From NCBI GenBank assembly GCA_050248275.1, contig JBFWSR010000008.1, positions 62,001 to 126,000 of the forward strand: 64,000 bases of DNA, written 5' to 3'. The DNA is from CAILZL01 sp050248275 (GTDB lineage: Bacteria > Pseudomonadota > Gammaproteobacteria > Steroidobacterales > Steroidobacteraceae). Positions 18,480 through 27,329 of the stretch are shown here, piece by piece. The position numbers and the translations under genes are program-made. How positions within the stretch are numbered: position 1 is the stretch's first letter; the number at the start of each line of letters is the position of its first letter. The notes beneath the pieces were generated by a model. The model was not told the origin of the DNA, did no database searches, and was given only the letters and a program-made list of their open reading frames with translations.

Positions 18480-19636
18480 AGTCTCGATCCGCTATCGCGC
18501 TCCTCCATGATGCGCAGGCTGTGAGCATTTTCATCGGAGAGCTTGAGCTCACGCCTGCTCTCCAGCTTGATGCGCAACCGGACCTCGTTCTTGGAATCCG
18601 CATTACGCAAAGCCTCTTCATAGCTGATGATGCCGGACTCGTACAAATCAAACAACGCCTGATCGAAAGTCTTCATGCCCAGCCGGTTGGACTTGGACAT
18701 CACTTCCTTGATCTGCGCCACATCGCCCTTGAAGATCAGGTCGGCGATCAGCGGCGAGTGCAACATGACTTCCAGTGCCGCCACCCGGCCGACATTGCCT
18801 TCACGTGGCACTAACCGCTGCGAAATCAGTGCCTTGATATTCAGCGACAGATCCATCAGCAACTGTTCGCGGCGCTCTTCGGGGAAGAAGTTGATGATGC
18901 GGTCCAGGGCCTGGTTGGCGCTGTTGGCATGCAGGGTGGCCAGCACCAGATGACCGGTTTCGGCAAACTGGATGGCGTACTCCATGGTGTCGCGATCACG
19001 GATTTCGCCGATCAGGATGACATCCGGCGCCTGACGCAGCGTGTTTTTAAGCGCAGTCAGCCAATTCTCGGTATCGACAAAGACTTCGCGATGCGTGACC
19101 ACGCAACCCTTGTGGTTGTGCACGTATTCCACCGGGTCTTCGATGGTGATGATGTGACCACGGCTGTGTTCATTGCGGTAATCCACCATCGCCGCCAGCG
19201 AGGTGGATTTGCCTGAGCCGGTACCACCGACCACGATCACCAGACCACGCTTGGACATGACCACGTCCTTGAGGATGGACGGCAGCTCCATGTCTTCGAT
19301 GGTGGGAATCTTGGAATTGATCAGACGCACCACGCAGCCGATCTGACCCTGCTGCACAAAGGCGCTGACGCGGAAACGGCCGATGCCCTGCGGTGCAATG
19401 GCGAAATTGCATTCCTTGGTGGAGTCGAAATCGCGCGTCTGACGGTCATTCATGATGGCGCGCACCAGCACCGCGCTTTGCTCGGGCGTCAGGGCGCGGT
19501 CGGCCTGGGCGCGCACTTCCCCGTCCACCTTGATGGCCGGCGGAAAGCCGGCCGTGATGAACAGGTCCGAGCCCTTGCGCTCGACCATGCGCTTGAGCAG
19601 ATCCTGCATCAACTTGATGGCTTGTTCGCGTTCCAT
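18476..19636 (-). CDS. pilU: Type IV pilus retraction ATPase PilU
   Basis: The 386-residue protein matches PilU, the PilT paralogue that boosts pilus retraction. Walker A GGTGSGKST, IITIEDPVEY, LIGEIRDRDTM and GHLVLATLHANS are all intact. The start MEREQAIKLMQDLL is typical. The C-terminal charged tail (about residues 355-386) is also usual for PilU. It lies 38 bases after pilT and overlaps the next ATPase gene by four bases. Confidence 0.93.
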   Translation of the reverse strand: MEREQAIKLMQDLLKRMVERKGSDLFITAGFPPAIKVDGEVRAQADRALTPEQSAVLVRAIMNDRQTRDFDSTKECNFAIAPQGIGRFRVSAFVQQGQIGCVVRLINSKIPTIEDMELPSILKDVVMSKRGLVIVVGGTGSGKSTSLAAMVDYRNEHSRGHIITIEDPVEYVHNHKGCVVTHREVFVDTENWLTALKNTLRQAPDVILIGEIRDRDTMEYAIQFAETGHLVLATLHANSANQALDRIINFFPEERREQLLMDLSLNIKALISQRLVPREGNVGRVAALEVMLHSPLIADLIFKGDVAQIKEVMSKSNRLGMKTFDQALFDLYESGIISYEEALRNADSKNEVRLRIKLESRRELKLSDENAHSLRIMEERDSGSRL

Positions 19637-19674
19637 GTTGGGTACCCTTTAAATCAAAACTCAGCCATCGAACA

Positions 19675-20715
19675 TCAGAAAGCGTCTTTATTCTGCGCCT
19701 TGAAGCGCGCCTCTTCCTTGCTGATGATGCCTTTCTGCAGCAATTCGGTCAGGCATTGATCCAGCGTCTGCATGCCGTCTTTCACGCCGGTCTGGATCGC
19801 CGAATACATCTGCGCAATCTTGCCCTCGCGGATCAGATTACGAATGGCGGGCGTGCCCACCATGATTTCATGCGCGGCGACGCGGCCGCCGCCGATGCGC
19901 TTCATCAAGGTCTGCGAGATGACCGCGCGCAGCGACTCGGACAGCATGGTGCGCACCATTTCCTTTTCGGCGGCCGGGAACACGTCAACGATACGGTCGA
20001 TGGTCTTGGCGGCCGAGGTGGTATGCAGGGTGCCGAACACCAGATGGCCGGTTTCGGCGGCGGTCAGCGCCAGACGGATGGTTTCCAGATCGCGCATTTC
20101 ACCCACCAGAATCACATCCGGGTCTTCACGCAGCGCCGAGCGCAGCGCTTCGGTAAAGCCCAGCGTGTCGCGATGTACTTCGCGCTGATTGATCAGCGAG
20201 CGCTTGCTTTCATGGACGAATTCAATCGGGTCTTCAATGGTCAGGATGTGATCCGGGCGATTGTCGTTGACGTAGTTGATCATCGCCGCCAAGGTGGTGG
20301 ACTTGCCCGAACCGGTCGGGCCGGTCACCAGCACCAGGCCGCGCGGCTGCATCGACAGATCCTTGAAAATTTTCGGCGCATTCAGGTCGTCCAGCGACAT
20401 GATCAGCGACGGAATGGTACGGAACACCGCTCCCGAGCCGCGATTCTGGTTGAAGGCGTTGACGCGGAAACGCGCCAGCTTGGGAATTTCAAAGGAAAAG
20501 TCGGTCTCGTAGAACTCTTCGTAAGCCTTGCGCTGCTTGTCGTTCATGATGTCGTACACCATGCCGTGCACTTCCTTATGGGTGAGCGGCGGCATGTTGA
20601 CCCGCTTCATGTCGCCATCGACGCGGATCATGGGCGGCACGCCTGCCGACAAGTGCAGGTCGGAAGCGTTATTCTTCACAGCAAACGCAAGCAGCTGAGC
20701 AATATCGACGGCCAT
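19675..20715 (-). CDS. pilT: Type IV pilus retraction ATPase PilT
   Basis: The 346-residue protein is the main retraction motor of type IV pili (twitching motility, DNA uptake). It has the N-terminal VKNNASDLHLSAG, Walker A GPTGSGKST, IEDPIEF, Walker B LVGEMRDLETI, the His box GHLVFGTLHTTSA, and the AIRNLIREGK region needed for retraction in PilT. The ATG is preceded by CAGGAG. It is divergent from yggS, as in Pseudomonas. Confidence 0.96.
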   Translation of the reverse strand: MAVDIAQLLAFAVKNNASDLHLSAGVPPMIRVDGDMKRVNMPPLTHKEVHGMVYDIMNDKQRKAYEEFYETDFSFEIPKLARFRVNAFNQNRGSGAVFRTIPSLIMSLDDLNAPKIFKDLSMQPRGLVLVTGPTGSGKSTTLAAMINYVNDNRPDHILTIEDPIEFVHESKRSLINQREVHRDTLGFTEALRSALREDPDVILVGEMRDLETIRLALTAAETGHLVFGTLHTTSAAKTIDRIVDVFPAAEKEMVRTMLSESLRAVISQTLMKRIGGGRVAAHEIMVGTPAIRNLIREGKIAQMYSAIQTGVKDGMQTLDQCLTELLQKGIISKEEARFKAQNKDAF

Positions 20716-20782
20716 TGAAGCTCCTGATTAGCAGCGGCAGAGCTGTTTGGTGCGAGACCTTGGCTGTGCCGTCGGCCAAGCC

Positions 20783-20809
20783 AGTATAACGGAGCAGTAT
20801 TCGGGTCAA
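20783..20809 (-). promoter_or_regulatory. Possible sigma-70 promoter of pilT-pilU
   Basis: Read on the minus strand, TTGACC (20809-20804) and TATACT (20788-20783) are separated by 15 bases, about 70 bases upstream of the pilT start. The spacing is short of the ideal 17. The region also holds TATAAC on the plus strand, which could serve yggS. Confidence 0.4.
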
Positions 20810-20842
20810 TATGTTAACCGGCCCGCAGTTTTAGCCTTTTCC

Positions 20843-21535
20843 ATGACTATTGAGAACATTGCAATTCAGGGACTCGCTCAGGTCCGGAATCAGATAGCCG
20901 CTGCGACTCGCGGTTGCGGTCGTCCGGCTGGCTCGGTCAGCCTGCTGGCCGTGAGCAAGCAGCAGTCGGTCGCCGCCATGCGCGCGGTCGCAGCGGCCGG
21001 CCAGCGCGACTTTGGCGAAAGTTATCTGCAGGAAGCATTGGCCAAGATGCAGGCGCTTCAGGATCTCGATCTGTGCTGGCATTTCATCGGCCAGATGCAA
21101 AGCAACAAGACTCGACCGGTTGCCGAACATTTTCAGTGGGTGCACACCCTGGACCGGGACAAGATTGCCACTCGTCTGAATGAACAGCGTCCTCACTATG
21201 CGCCGCCCTTGCAGGTGTGCATCCAGGTCAAGCTGGCCGATGAAGCAGGCAAAGGCGGCATCTGGCCTGAAGCCGTACCGTCGCTGGCGCAGCATGTGCT
21301 GCAGTTGCCGCGTTTGAACCTGCGTGGCCTGATGTGCATTCCGCCACCCGCAACGGAGTACGCCATGCAGCTGGCGCAGTTTCGCCGCCTGCAGGACCTG
21401 TTGACGCAACTGAATACCGGTGGGCTGGGGCTGGACACGCTGTCGATGGGCATGAGCGGCGACTATGCTGCCGCCATTGCCGCCGGTGCGACGCTGGTGC
21501 GCATCGGCACTGCCGTGTTTGGCGCAAGGCAGTGA
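20843..21535 (+). CDS. yggS: Pyridoxal-phosphate homeostasis protein (YggS/PLPBP)
   Basis: The 230-residue protein is a single-domain PLP-binding barrel without catalytic activity that keeps PLP and amino-acid pools in balance. The lysine that binds PLP is in LLAVSKQQ; FGESYLQEAL, WHFIGQMQSNK and LSMGMSGDYAAAIAAGATLVRIG are family hallmarks. The frame is open from 20747, but the ATG at 20843 (MTIENIAIQG) matches the normal N-terminus and leaves room for a promoter shared with divergent pilT. It is followed by proC after 32 bases, the usual arrangement. Confidence 0.94.
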   Translation: MTIENIAIQGLAQVRNQIAAATRGCGRPAGSVSLLAVSKQQSVAAMRAVAAAGQRDFGESYLQEALAKMQALQDLDLCWHFIGQMQSNKTRPVAEHFQWVHTLDRDKIATRLNEQRPHYAPPLQVCIQVKLADEAGKGGIWPEAVPSLAQHVLQLPRLNLRGLMCIPPPATEYAMQLAQFRRLQDLLTQLNTGGLGLDTLSMGMSGDYAAAIAAGATLVRIGTAVFGARQ

Positions 21536-21567
21536 CGGTAATAACGAATAAATGACTTGAGGACTGG

Positions 21568-22398
21568 ATGATGCTGAAAGAAACCCTGGCTTTTATCGGT
21601 GGCGGCAACATGGCGCGCAGCCTGATCGGCGGTCTCATCGCGCAGGGGCTGCCCGCCGGACAGATCGTGGTATCCGACCCGATGCAGGCACAGCGTAACC
21701 AGCTGGCGCAGCAATACGGTGTGCAGGTCACGGCCAGCAACAGCGAAGCGGCGGCACAGGCACAGGTCATCGTCCTGGCCGTCAAGCCACAGGAACTGCG
21801 CGCGGTGGCGCAACAACTGGCCGCCAGCATCGCCGCACACCGGCCGCTGATCATTTCGGTGGCTGCCGGCATTCGCGCCAGCGATCTTCAGAGCTGGCTT
21901 GGCGGCCTGCCGGTGGTGCGCACCATGCCCAATCGCCCTGCCCTCAATGGCTGCGGCGTCACCGGCATGTATGCCAATGCCAGGGTATCGACTGCACAAC
22001 GTGAACTGGCGGAGCGCATCCTGGGCGCAGTGGGCAAGTCGGTGTGGGTAGAGCAGGAATCGCTGATTGATGCCGTCACGGCCGTTTCCGGCAGTGGCCC
22101 GGCCTACTTTTTTCTGCTGATGGAGTTACTCGAACAAGCAGGCGTGGAGCAGGGCCTGCCCGTCGAAACGGCGCGCACCTTGGCCATCGAAACGGCGTAT
22201 GGCTCGGGCATGATGGCGCGCGAAGTCACAGAGCCGCCTGCCGTGCTGCGCCAGCAAGTCACTTCCAAGGGAGGCACCACGGAAGCAGCGCTGAACGTGT
22301 TTGCAGCACATGACTTGAAAGGCCTTGTCAGTCGCGCAGTGAAAGCCGCCGCCGACCGCTCGGTGGAGCTGGCCGAACAATTCGGCCGCAGCACATGA
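21568..22398 (+). CDS. proC: Pyrroline-5-carboxylate reductase
   Basis: The 276-residue enzyme makes the last step of proline synthesis, reducing pyrroline-5-carboxylate with NAD(P)H. The Rossmann motif FIGGGNMARSLIGG is at residues 9-22. The C-terminal signature ETAYGSGMMA and KGGTTEAAL are present. It is co-directional with yggS and yggT. Confidence 0.96.
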   Translation: MMLKETLAFIGGGNMARSLIGGLIAQGLPAGQIVVSDPMQAQRNQLAQQYGVQVTASNSEAAAQAQVIVLAVKPQELRAVAQQLAASIAAHRPLIISVAAGIRASDLQSWLGGLPVVRTMPNRPALNGCGVTGMYANARVSTAQRELAERILGAVGKSVWVEQESLIDAVTAVSGSGPAYFFLLMELLEQAGVEQGLPVETARTLAIETAYGSGMMAREVTEPPAVLRQQVTSKGGTTEAALNVFAAHDLKGLVSRAVKAAADRSVELAEQFGRST

Positions 22399-22472
22399 TT
22401 CGCCGCAACTATCATCCGCTTGCAATGCTGACGTAACATGACCGACAGGCGCGACACAACGAGCACGAATAC

Positions 22473-23003
22473 ATGGCTGCACTCATTTTCATTGTCAGAA
22501 CCCTGCTGAGCCTGCTGGTCACGGTATTCCTGTTGCGCTTTTTGCTGCCGGTGTGTCGGGCTGATGCCCGTAACCCCCTGTCGCAGGCGGTTATCAAACT
22601 GACCAATCCCCTGGTACTGCCCTTGCGGCGCGTCTTGCCGCCGATCAAGCGCGTGGATACTGCTTCGCTGGTGGCCCTGCTGCTGGTGCAATTGGCGGCC
22701 ACCGCACTGATCTGGTTATTGAGCGGCTATGGTTTGAGCGCACCGGTTGCGTTGCTTTATGAAGCCGTACGCGAACTGTTGTCGCTGGTGCTGCGTTTCT
22801 ATTTCTTCATTATCCTGATCTATGCACTGCTCAGTTGGGTTGCGCCCGGCACCTACAGCCCTGCCGCCAGTGTTCTGAACAGCCTGTGCACACCCATCCT
22901 GCGTCCGTTCCAGCGTCTGATACCGCCCATCGTCGGAATCGATCTATCGGCTTTGTTTGCCCTGATTGCCATCCAGGCCTTGCAGATCCTGCTGAGCTTA
23001 TGA
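22473..23003 (+). CDS. yggT: YggT family inner-membrane protein
   Basis: The 176-residue protein consists of two copies of the YggT repeat, each with two membrane helices (roughly 5-25, 60-85, 105-130, 150-175). The characteristic RFLLPVCRADARNPLSQ and WVAPGTYSPAASVLN stretches occur in the two halves. Function is not settled; family members are linked with osmotic tolerance and cell-division functions. Its stop overlaps the yggU start (ATGA). Confidence 0.9.
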   Translation: MAALIFIVRTLLSLLVTVFLLRFLLPVCRADARNPLSQAVIKLTNPLVLPLRRVLPPIKRVDTASLVALLLVQLAATALIWLLSGYGLSAPVALLYEAVRELLSLVLRFYFFIILIYALLSWVAPGTYSPAASVLNSLCTPILRPFQRLIPPIVGIDLSALFALIAIQALQILLSL

Positions 23004-23305
23004 ACTGGTTCCGGTGGGATGGCGCCGACCTGATCCTGCAGCTGAAAATCCAGCCGGGCGCCCGCCGCAGCGAGTTTGCCGGCCTGCACGGCGAACGGCT
23101 CAAGCTGCGGATTCACGCAGCAGCAGTGGCAGGCCGGGCCAATGCCGAGCTGCAGGCATTTTTATGCACCACCTTCGCCACCGGCAAGTCGAACATCCAT
23201 ATCGAACAGGGCGAACTGGGGCGCATAAAATGCGTGCGCATCCAAACGCCGCGCAAGTTACCAGACGAATTGAGCGCACTGGGCCTCTCGGCGCCGTCGA
23301 GCTGA
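23000..23305 (+). CDS. yggU: YggU family protein (DUF167)
   Basis: The 101-residue protein has the DUF167 core: LKIQPGARRSEFAGLHGERLKL, then AGRANAELQAFL. Function is unknown. The frame is open from 22835 but the upstream part lies inside yggT. The ATG at 23000 overlaps the yggT stop and gives the usual length. Confidence 0.9.
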   Translation: MNWFRWDGADLILQLKIQPGARRSEFAGLHGERLKLRIHAAAVAGRANAELQAFLCTTFATGKSNIHIEQGELGRIKCVRIQTPRKLPDELSALGLSAPSS

Positions 23306-23434
23306 GTGCAACCTGCACACGAGTTGCAGACGCCCCGGATAATTGGTCTATAGTGTGCACAGGTACAAAAGATACACAGTGCTGCGCGCACAGCACCTGA
23401 CGCGCGGACTGTCCGTCAATCAAGGGCATTGAAA

Positions 23435-23917
23435 ATGAAAAATAAACTCCTCTGCAGCAGCCTGTTGGCACTTACTCTGGGCATGCTTGCCGCCTGCAAT
23501 CGCCAGCCTTCGGCGGATATCCAGCCCGCGCAAACCAGCGATGAATCGTTCAAGGTCGCCGGCGATTACGAAATGCATTACAACGCCGTGCGGAGCGACC
23601 AACTGACTGCGGACGTCGCCCGTGCCTACGGCATCGAACGCAGCAAAAACAAGGTATTGCTGAATATTTCCGTATTGCACAAAAGTCCAGATGGCACGAC
23701 GCCCAGTGACGCGGAAATCGCCGTGATTGCACGAAATTTGAACGGCCAGTTGAAAGACGTGCAATTACGCCGCATCGCTGAAAACACCGCCACTTACTAT
23801 ATTGCCGAGGTGTCTTTCAGCGGCGCTGAGACCCTGGTGTTTGAAATCAAGGCCACGCCGGCCGGATCGACAATACCGATCGAAGCAACGCTGACACGTG
23901 AGTTTTTTGCGGACTGA
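23435..23917 (+). CDS. DUF4426-type lipoprotein
   Basis: The 160-residue protein has a lipoprotein signal: basic start, hydrophobic stretch and LAAC with Cys21 as the modified residue. The rest (GDYEMHYNAVRSDQL, ISVLHKSPDG) resembles the DUF4426 family, whose gene follows yggT/yggU-type clusters in Pseudomonas. Function is unknown. I chose the ATG at 23435, preceded by AAGGG, rather than the TTG two codons earlier. A strong terminator follows. Confidence 0.75.
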   Translation: MKNKLLCSSLLALTLGMLAACNRQPSADIQPAQTSDESFKVAGDYEMHYNAVRSDQLTADVARAYGIERSKNKVLLNISVLHKSPDGTTPSDAEIAVIARNLNGQLKDVQLRRIAENTATYYIAEVSFSGAETLVFEIKATPAGSTIPIEATLTREFFAD

Positions 23918-23971
23918 CAAGAAAAAATCCTGTCGGCGGAGCAGTGACGAAGCAAATGACGGCAATTCACG

Positions 23972-24000
23972 GTGTAAAAACTGCCGGACAGTTTTTACAC
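23972..24000. terminator. 12-bp perfect terminator hairpin
   Basis: GTGTAAAAACTG and CAGTTTTTACAC pair perfectly over the loop CCGGA. The right arm contains TTTTT, so it can serve as an intrinsic terminator for the upstream yggS-DUF4426 genes before the HU-like gene. Confidence 0.75.
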
Positions 24001-24091
24001 CAGCAAATATTGTGTTATTTTCCCGCGCGGCTTTGACCCGATACCATCTCTGAGCATTACGAACGATACTCAATAATCAGGAGCGAACCAC

Positions 24092-24403
24092 ATGGCAAAG
24101 AAGAACGCGGCACCGACCAAGTCTGAAATTCTCGCCCATATCGCCAAGGACACCGAGCTGAGCAAAAAGCAAGTCAGCGAAGTGTTCGATTCTCTGAATG
24201 CGATCATCAAGAAGAGCCTGCGCGGCGCGGGCGTATTCACCGTCCCCGGCTTGCTGAAGCTGAAGGTAGTGAAGAAACCAGCCACCAAGGCACGTCAGGG
24301 CATCAACCCGTTCACCGGCGAGCAGACCACCTTCAAGGCCAAACCGGCCAGCAAGAAGGTTCGCGCCGCTGCATTGAAGTCACTGAAAGAAATGGTGAAC
24401 TGA
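24092..24403 (+). CDS. HU-family DNA-binding protein
   Basis: The 103-residue basic protein is related to the HU/IHF family of nucleoid proteins. It begins with a Lys-rich segment followed by KSEILAHIAKDTELSKKQV, as in HU. The DNA-binding beta-arm is represented by KARQGINPFTGEQTTFKAKPASKKV, where the usual NPxTGE motif is seen as NPFTGE. It is about 13 residues longer than E. coli HU. It is flanked by terminators, so it is a single-gene unit. Confidence 0.93.
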   Translation: MAKKNAAPTKSEILAHIAKDTELSKKQVSEVFDSLNAIIKKSLRGAGVFTVPGLLKLKVVKKPATKARQGINPFTGEQTTFKAKPASKKVRAAALKSLKEMVN

Positions 24404-24432
24404 TTCACCAGTACCGTTTTTGACGGTAGCAG

Positions 24433-24466
24433 AAACGGCCCGGGACACATGGTTTCGGGCCGTTTT
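24433..24466 (+). terminator. Intrinsic terminator of the HU-like gene
   Basis: AAACGGCCCG (24433-24442) pairs with CGGGCCGTTT, followed by a T-run (CGTTTTTATT). This is a classical rho-independent terminator 30 bases after the stop. Confidence 0.9.
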
Positions 24467-24493
24467 TATTTGCGTTGAAATGGCACAGCCGGC

Positions 24494-25120
24494 TTACTGC
24501 TGCAGCCAGAGACGCACCAGCTCACGCAGCTCGATCAGGCGGCCATGAAAAAAATGGCCTGCGCCGGGCATCACTCGAATTTCCGGCTGCACTGGCAGCG
24601 CTTTTGCCCAGTCCAGCACCATGCTGGCCGGAATCACCTCGTCGGCATCGCCTTGAATCAGCAACCAGGGACAGGACGGCAACTTTACTGGTGGCGCTTC
24701 ACGCGCGACTGCGGGCGCCACTGTGATCAACCTCGCCGTCGACGTGCGCAGGGCAGCACGCAAGGCCACACCGCCGCCAAATGAAAAACCCGCGAGCCAC
24801 AGAGGAAGATTCGGCCAACGGCCATGAGCCCAGGCAATCACGGCCAGCGCATCATCGGTCTCGCCTATGCCATCCGCGTAGCTGCCGGCGCTGTGGCCCA
24901 CCCCCCGATAATTGAAACGCACAGTAGGTACGCCGCATTCGTTGCAGGCCCGCGCCAGGGTATGCACGACCTTGTTGGTCATGGTGCCGCCCTGCAGAGG
25001 ATGGGGATGACAGATCACGGCGAACGCTGCCGGCGCGACATCGACCGGCTCTTCAATAATCGCCTGCAACCCGCCACAGGGACCGGGGATCTCGATTGAT
25101 TGTGGCGGCTGCGAAACCAT
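24494..25120 (-). CDS. Alpha/beta hydrolase, COG2945 type
   Basis: The 208-residue protein has the nucleophile elbow GFSFGGG, an acid in QGDADEVIP and the final histidine in GAGHFFHG, so the Ser-Asp-His triad is complete. HPHPLQGGTMTNKVV and RFNYRGVGHSAGSY are typical of this small serine hydrolase group. Substrate is unknown. The ATG at 25120 follows GGAG with good spacing; the open frame extends to 25237 but without a better site. It lies downstream of htpG on the same strand, with a large inverted repeat between. Confidence 0.82.
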   Translation of the reverse strand: MVSQPPQSIEIPGPCGGLQAIIEEPVDVAPAAFAVICHPHPLQGGTMTNKVVHTLARACNECGVPTVRFNYRGVGHSAGSYADGIGETDDALAVIAWAHGRWPNLPLWLAGFSFGGGVALRAALRTSTARLITVAPAVAREAPPVKLPSCPWLLIQGDADEVIPASMVLDWAKALPVQPEIRVMPGAGHFFHGRLIELRELVRLWLQQ

Positions 25121-25224
25121 GAATGCGATCTCCGGAATGCTTGTAAATATTTTACCGAGCTTAGTCCGGGAAATGGCAGGCCTCCAGAAGTTTGTGCCGC
25201 CATCAAGCAAAAGTCCCAACTGAT

Positions 25225-25265
25225 ACATGATGATCACGCATCCAGGTCTTGCGTGATCATCATGT
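25225..25265. terminator. 16-bp perfect inverted repeat between htpG and the hydrolase gene
   Basis: ACATGATGATCACGCA (25225-25240) pairs perfectly with TGCGTGATCATCATGT (25250-25265) around a 9-base loop. It begins 24 bases after the htpG stop on the minus strand. There is no T-run. It may end most htpG transcripts or bind a protein. Confidence 0.6.
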
Positions 25266-25289
25266 CAACAGCACAAACCCTTTTTGAGT

Positions 25290-27185
25290 CTAGCGCTGCG
25301 CCAACAGCAGCCGGTTCAGGCGCTGCACGAACGCAGTTGGTTCGGGCAATTGCACACCATCCGCAAGCATCGCCTGTTCGTGCAACAGCGTCGCCAGATC
25401 AGTGAATTCCTCGCCATCGGGCAGCTGCGCCAGACGCTTGAGCAGAGGATGCGCCGGATTGATTTCCAGGGTTGGCCTGGTCGCGGGCAGCTTCTGTCCC
25501 GCCGCTTCCATGATGCGGCGCATCTGTGGGCTCAAGTCATGCTCGCCGGTCACCAGCACTGCCGGCGAATCACTCAGACGGGTGGTGACGCGCACGGCTG
25601 CAAGCTGTTCGCTCAACAGTTTCTGGATGCGTGCCGTCAATTCTTCACTGCCCTTGGCCAGCGCCTCGCGCGCTTCTTTATCTTCACTGTTTTCCACCGC
25701 AGACAGATCAAGGTCGCCACGCGCGACATTGCGCAACTGCTTGCCCTCGAATTCGCGCAGGTGTTCCATCAACCACTCATCGACGCGATCACTCAGCAAC
25801 AATACTTCAATGCCCTTCTGCTTGAGCACTTCCAGGTGCGGGCTGGAGCGCGCGGCGGTAAAGCTGTCCGCGATCACGAAATAAATCTTGTCCTGGCCGG
25901 ACTTCATGCGCGCTACATAGTCTTCCAGCGATACGTTCTGTTCAGGCTGACCAGAATGGGTGCTGGCGAAACGCAGCAGTTTGGCGATGCGTTCGCGATT
26001 GGCGAAATCCTCACCCGGACCTTCCTTGAGCACGCTGCCGAATTCCTTCCAGAATGTGGCATATTTTTCCGTATCTTCCTTGGCCAGTTTGGCCAGCATG
26101 TCGAGCACGCGGCGCGTCAGAGCGGTACGCATGGCGTCAATGGATTCATCATGCTGCAACAGCTCGCGCGACACATTCAGGGGCAGGTCTGCCGAATCCA
26201 CCACACCCTTGATGAAGCGCAGATAGAGCGGCAGGAACTGCTCGGCGTCGTCCATGATGAACACACGGCGGACATACAGCTTGACGCCACGCGCTGCATC
26301 GCGCTGATACAAGTCAAACGGCGCATGCGCCGGCACGTACAACAGGCTGGTGTATTCCTTGGCGCCTTCCACCTTGTTGTGCTGCCAGGCCAGGGGCTCC
26401 TCATAATCGTGAGTCACATGCTTGTAGAACTCCCTGTATTCCTCATCCTTGATGTCAGCGCGGGTGCGCGTCCACAACGCCTGTGCATGATTCACTGCTT
26501 CAAATTCCGTGCTGTCCTTGTCAGCCTTCTTCATGCGTACCGGAAAGGCAATGTGATCCGAATAGCGGCGCACCAGAGCACGAACGCGATAATCCTCGGC
26601 AAATTCGTATTCACCCTCCTTCAAATGCAGCACGATGCGCGTACCACGTTCCGGCAGCAGCAGGGTTTCAATGTTGAAATCGCCTTCGGCACGCGAGTCC
26701 CAATGCACGCCTTCCTCAGGCGCCGCGCCTGCCTTGCGCGTGAATACTTCAACATGGTCAGCCACGATAAATGAAGAATAGAAGCCGACGCCAAACTGAC
26801 CGATCAGCTGCGCGTCTTTTTTCTGGTCACCGGTCATACGCCCCAGAAATTCGGCGGTACCGGAACGAGCAATGGTGCCCAGGTGTTCGATGGCTTCCTG
26901 GCGCGTCATGCCGATGCCGTTGTCAATAATGCTGATGGTGTGCGCCTTGTCGTCCAGCTCGATGCGGATGCCAAGCTCGCTGTCGTTACTCAGCAAGGCA
27001 GGATTGGCCAGCGATTCAAAGCGCAACTTGTCGCAGGCATCGGAGGCATTCGAAATCAGTTCGCGCAGGAAAATCTCCTTGTGCGAATACAGCGAATGAA
27101 TCATCAGCTTGAGCAGCTGCTTGACCTCGGCCTGAAAACCGAGCGTTTCCTTGGTTCCGGGTTCACTGGAAGCAGATGTCGACAT
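25290..27185 (-). CDS. htpG: Molecular chaperone HtpG (bacterial Hsp90)
   Basis: The 631-residue protein is the Hsp90 chaperone. The GHKL ATPase domain is first (FLRELISNASDACDKL, DNGIGMTRQEAIEHLGTIARSGT, GQFGVGFYSSF), then the middle and dimerisation domains. The frame is open to 27242, but the ATG at 27185 is preceded by AGGG at proper distance and gives the usual N-terminus ahead of ETLGFQAEVKQLL. A sigma-32-like promoter lies about 90-120 bases upstream. Confidence 0.97.
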   Translation of the reverse strand: MSTSASSEPGTKETLGFQAEVKQLLKLMIHSLYSHKEIFLRELISNASDACDKLRFESLANPALLSNDSELGIRIELDDKAHTISIIDNGIGMTRQEAIEHLGTIARSGTAEFLGRMTGDQKKDAQLIGQFGVGFYSSFIVADHVEVFTRKAGAAPEEGVHWDSRAEGDFNIETLLLPERGTRIVLHLKEGEYEFAEDYRVRALVRRYSDHIAFPVRMKKADKDSTEFEAVNHAQALWTRTRADIKDEEYREFYKHVTHDYEEPLAWQHNKVEGAKEYTSLLYVPAHAPFDLYQRDAARGVKLYVRRVFIMDDAEQFLPLYLRFIKGVVDSADLPLNVSRELLQHDESIDAMRTALTRRVLDMLAKLAKEDTEKYATFWKEFGSVLKEGPGEDFANRERIAKLLRFASTHSGQPEQNVSLEDYVARMKSGQDKIYFVIADSFTAARSSPHLEVLKQKGIEVLLLSDRVDEWLMEHLREFEGKQLRNVARGDLDLSAVENSEDKEAREALAKGSEELTARIQKLLSEQLAAVRVTTRLSDSPAVLVTGEHDLSPQMRRIMEAAGQKLPATRPTLEINPAHPLLKRLAQLPDGEEFTDLATLLHEQAMLADGVQLPEPTAFVQRLNRLLLAQR

Positions 27186-27276
27186 GGTCATACCCTGTGA
27201 GGAATTGGCAATACGGCAGCCACGCACAGTGCTCGGCGTCATCGCCGATACCGCATGGCCAGAATAAGGAATGCCT

Positions 27277-27305
27277 AGGGTGGGGTCTCTGCGGCGATTT
27301 TCAAG
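27277..27305 (-). promoter_or_regulatory. htpG: Heat-shock (sigma-32) promoter of htpG
   Basis: On the minus strand CTTGAAA (27305-27299) is followed, after 13 bases, by CCCCACCCT (27285-27277). The sigma-32 consensus is CTTGAAA then CCCCATNT with a 13-15 base spacer. The match and its position upstream of a heat-shock gene make this a confident call. Confidence 0.8.
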
Positions 27306-27329
27306 AGCGGCGCGATACCCGGGAGGTAA

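Noticed and set aside
25284..26774. 496-codon open frame antisense to htpG
   Set aside because: Shadow of a conserved gene with no recognisable features.
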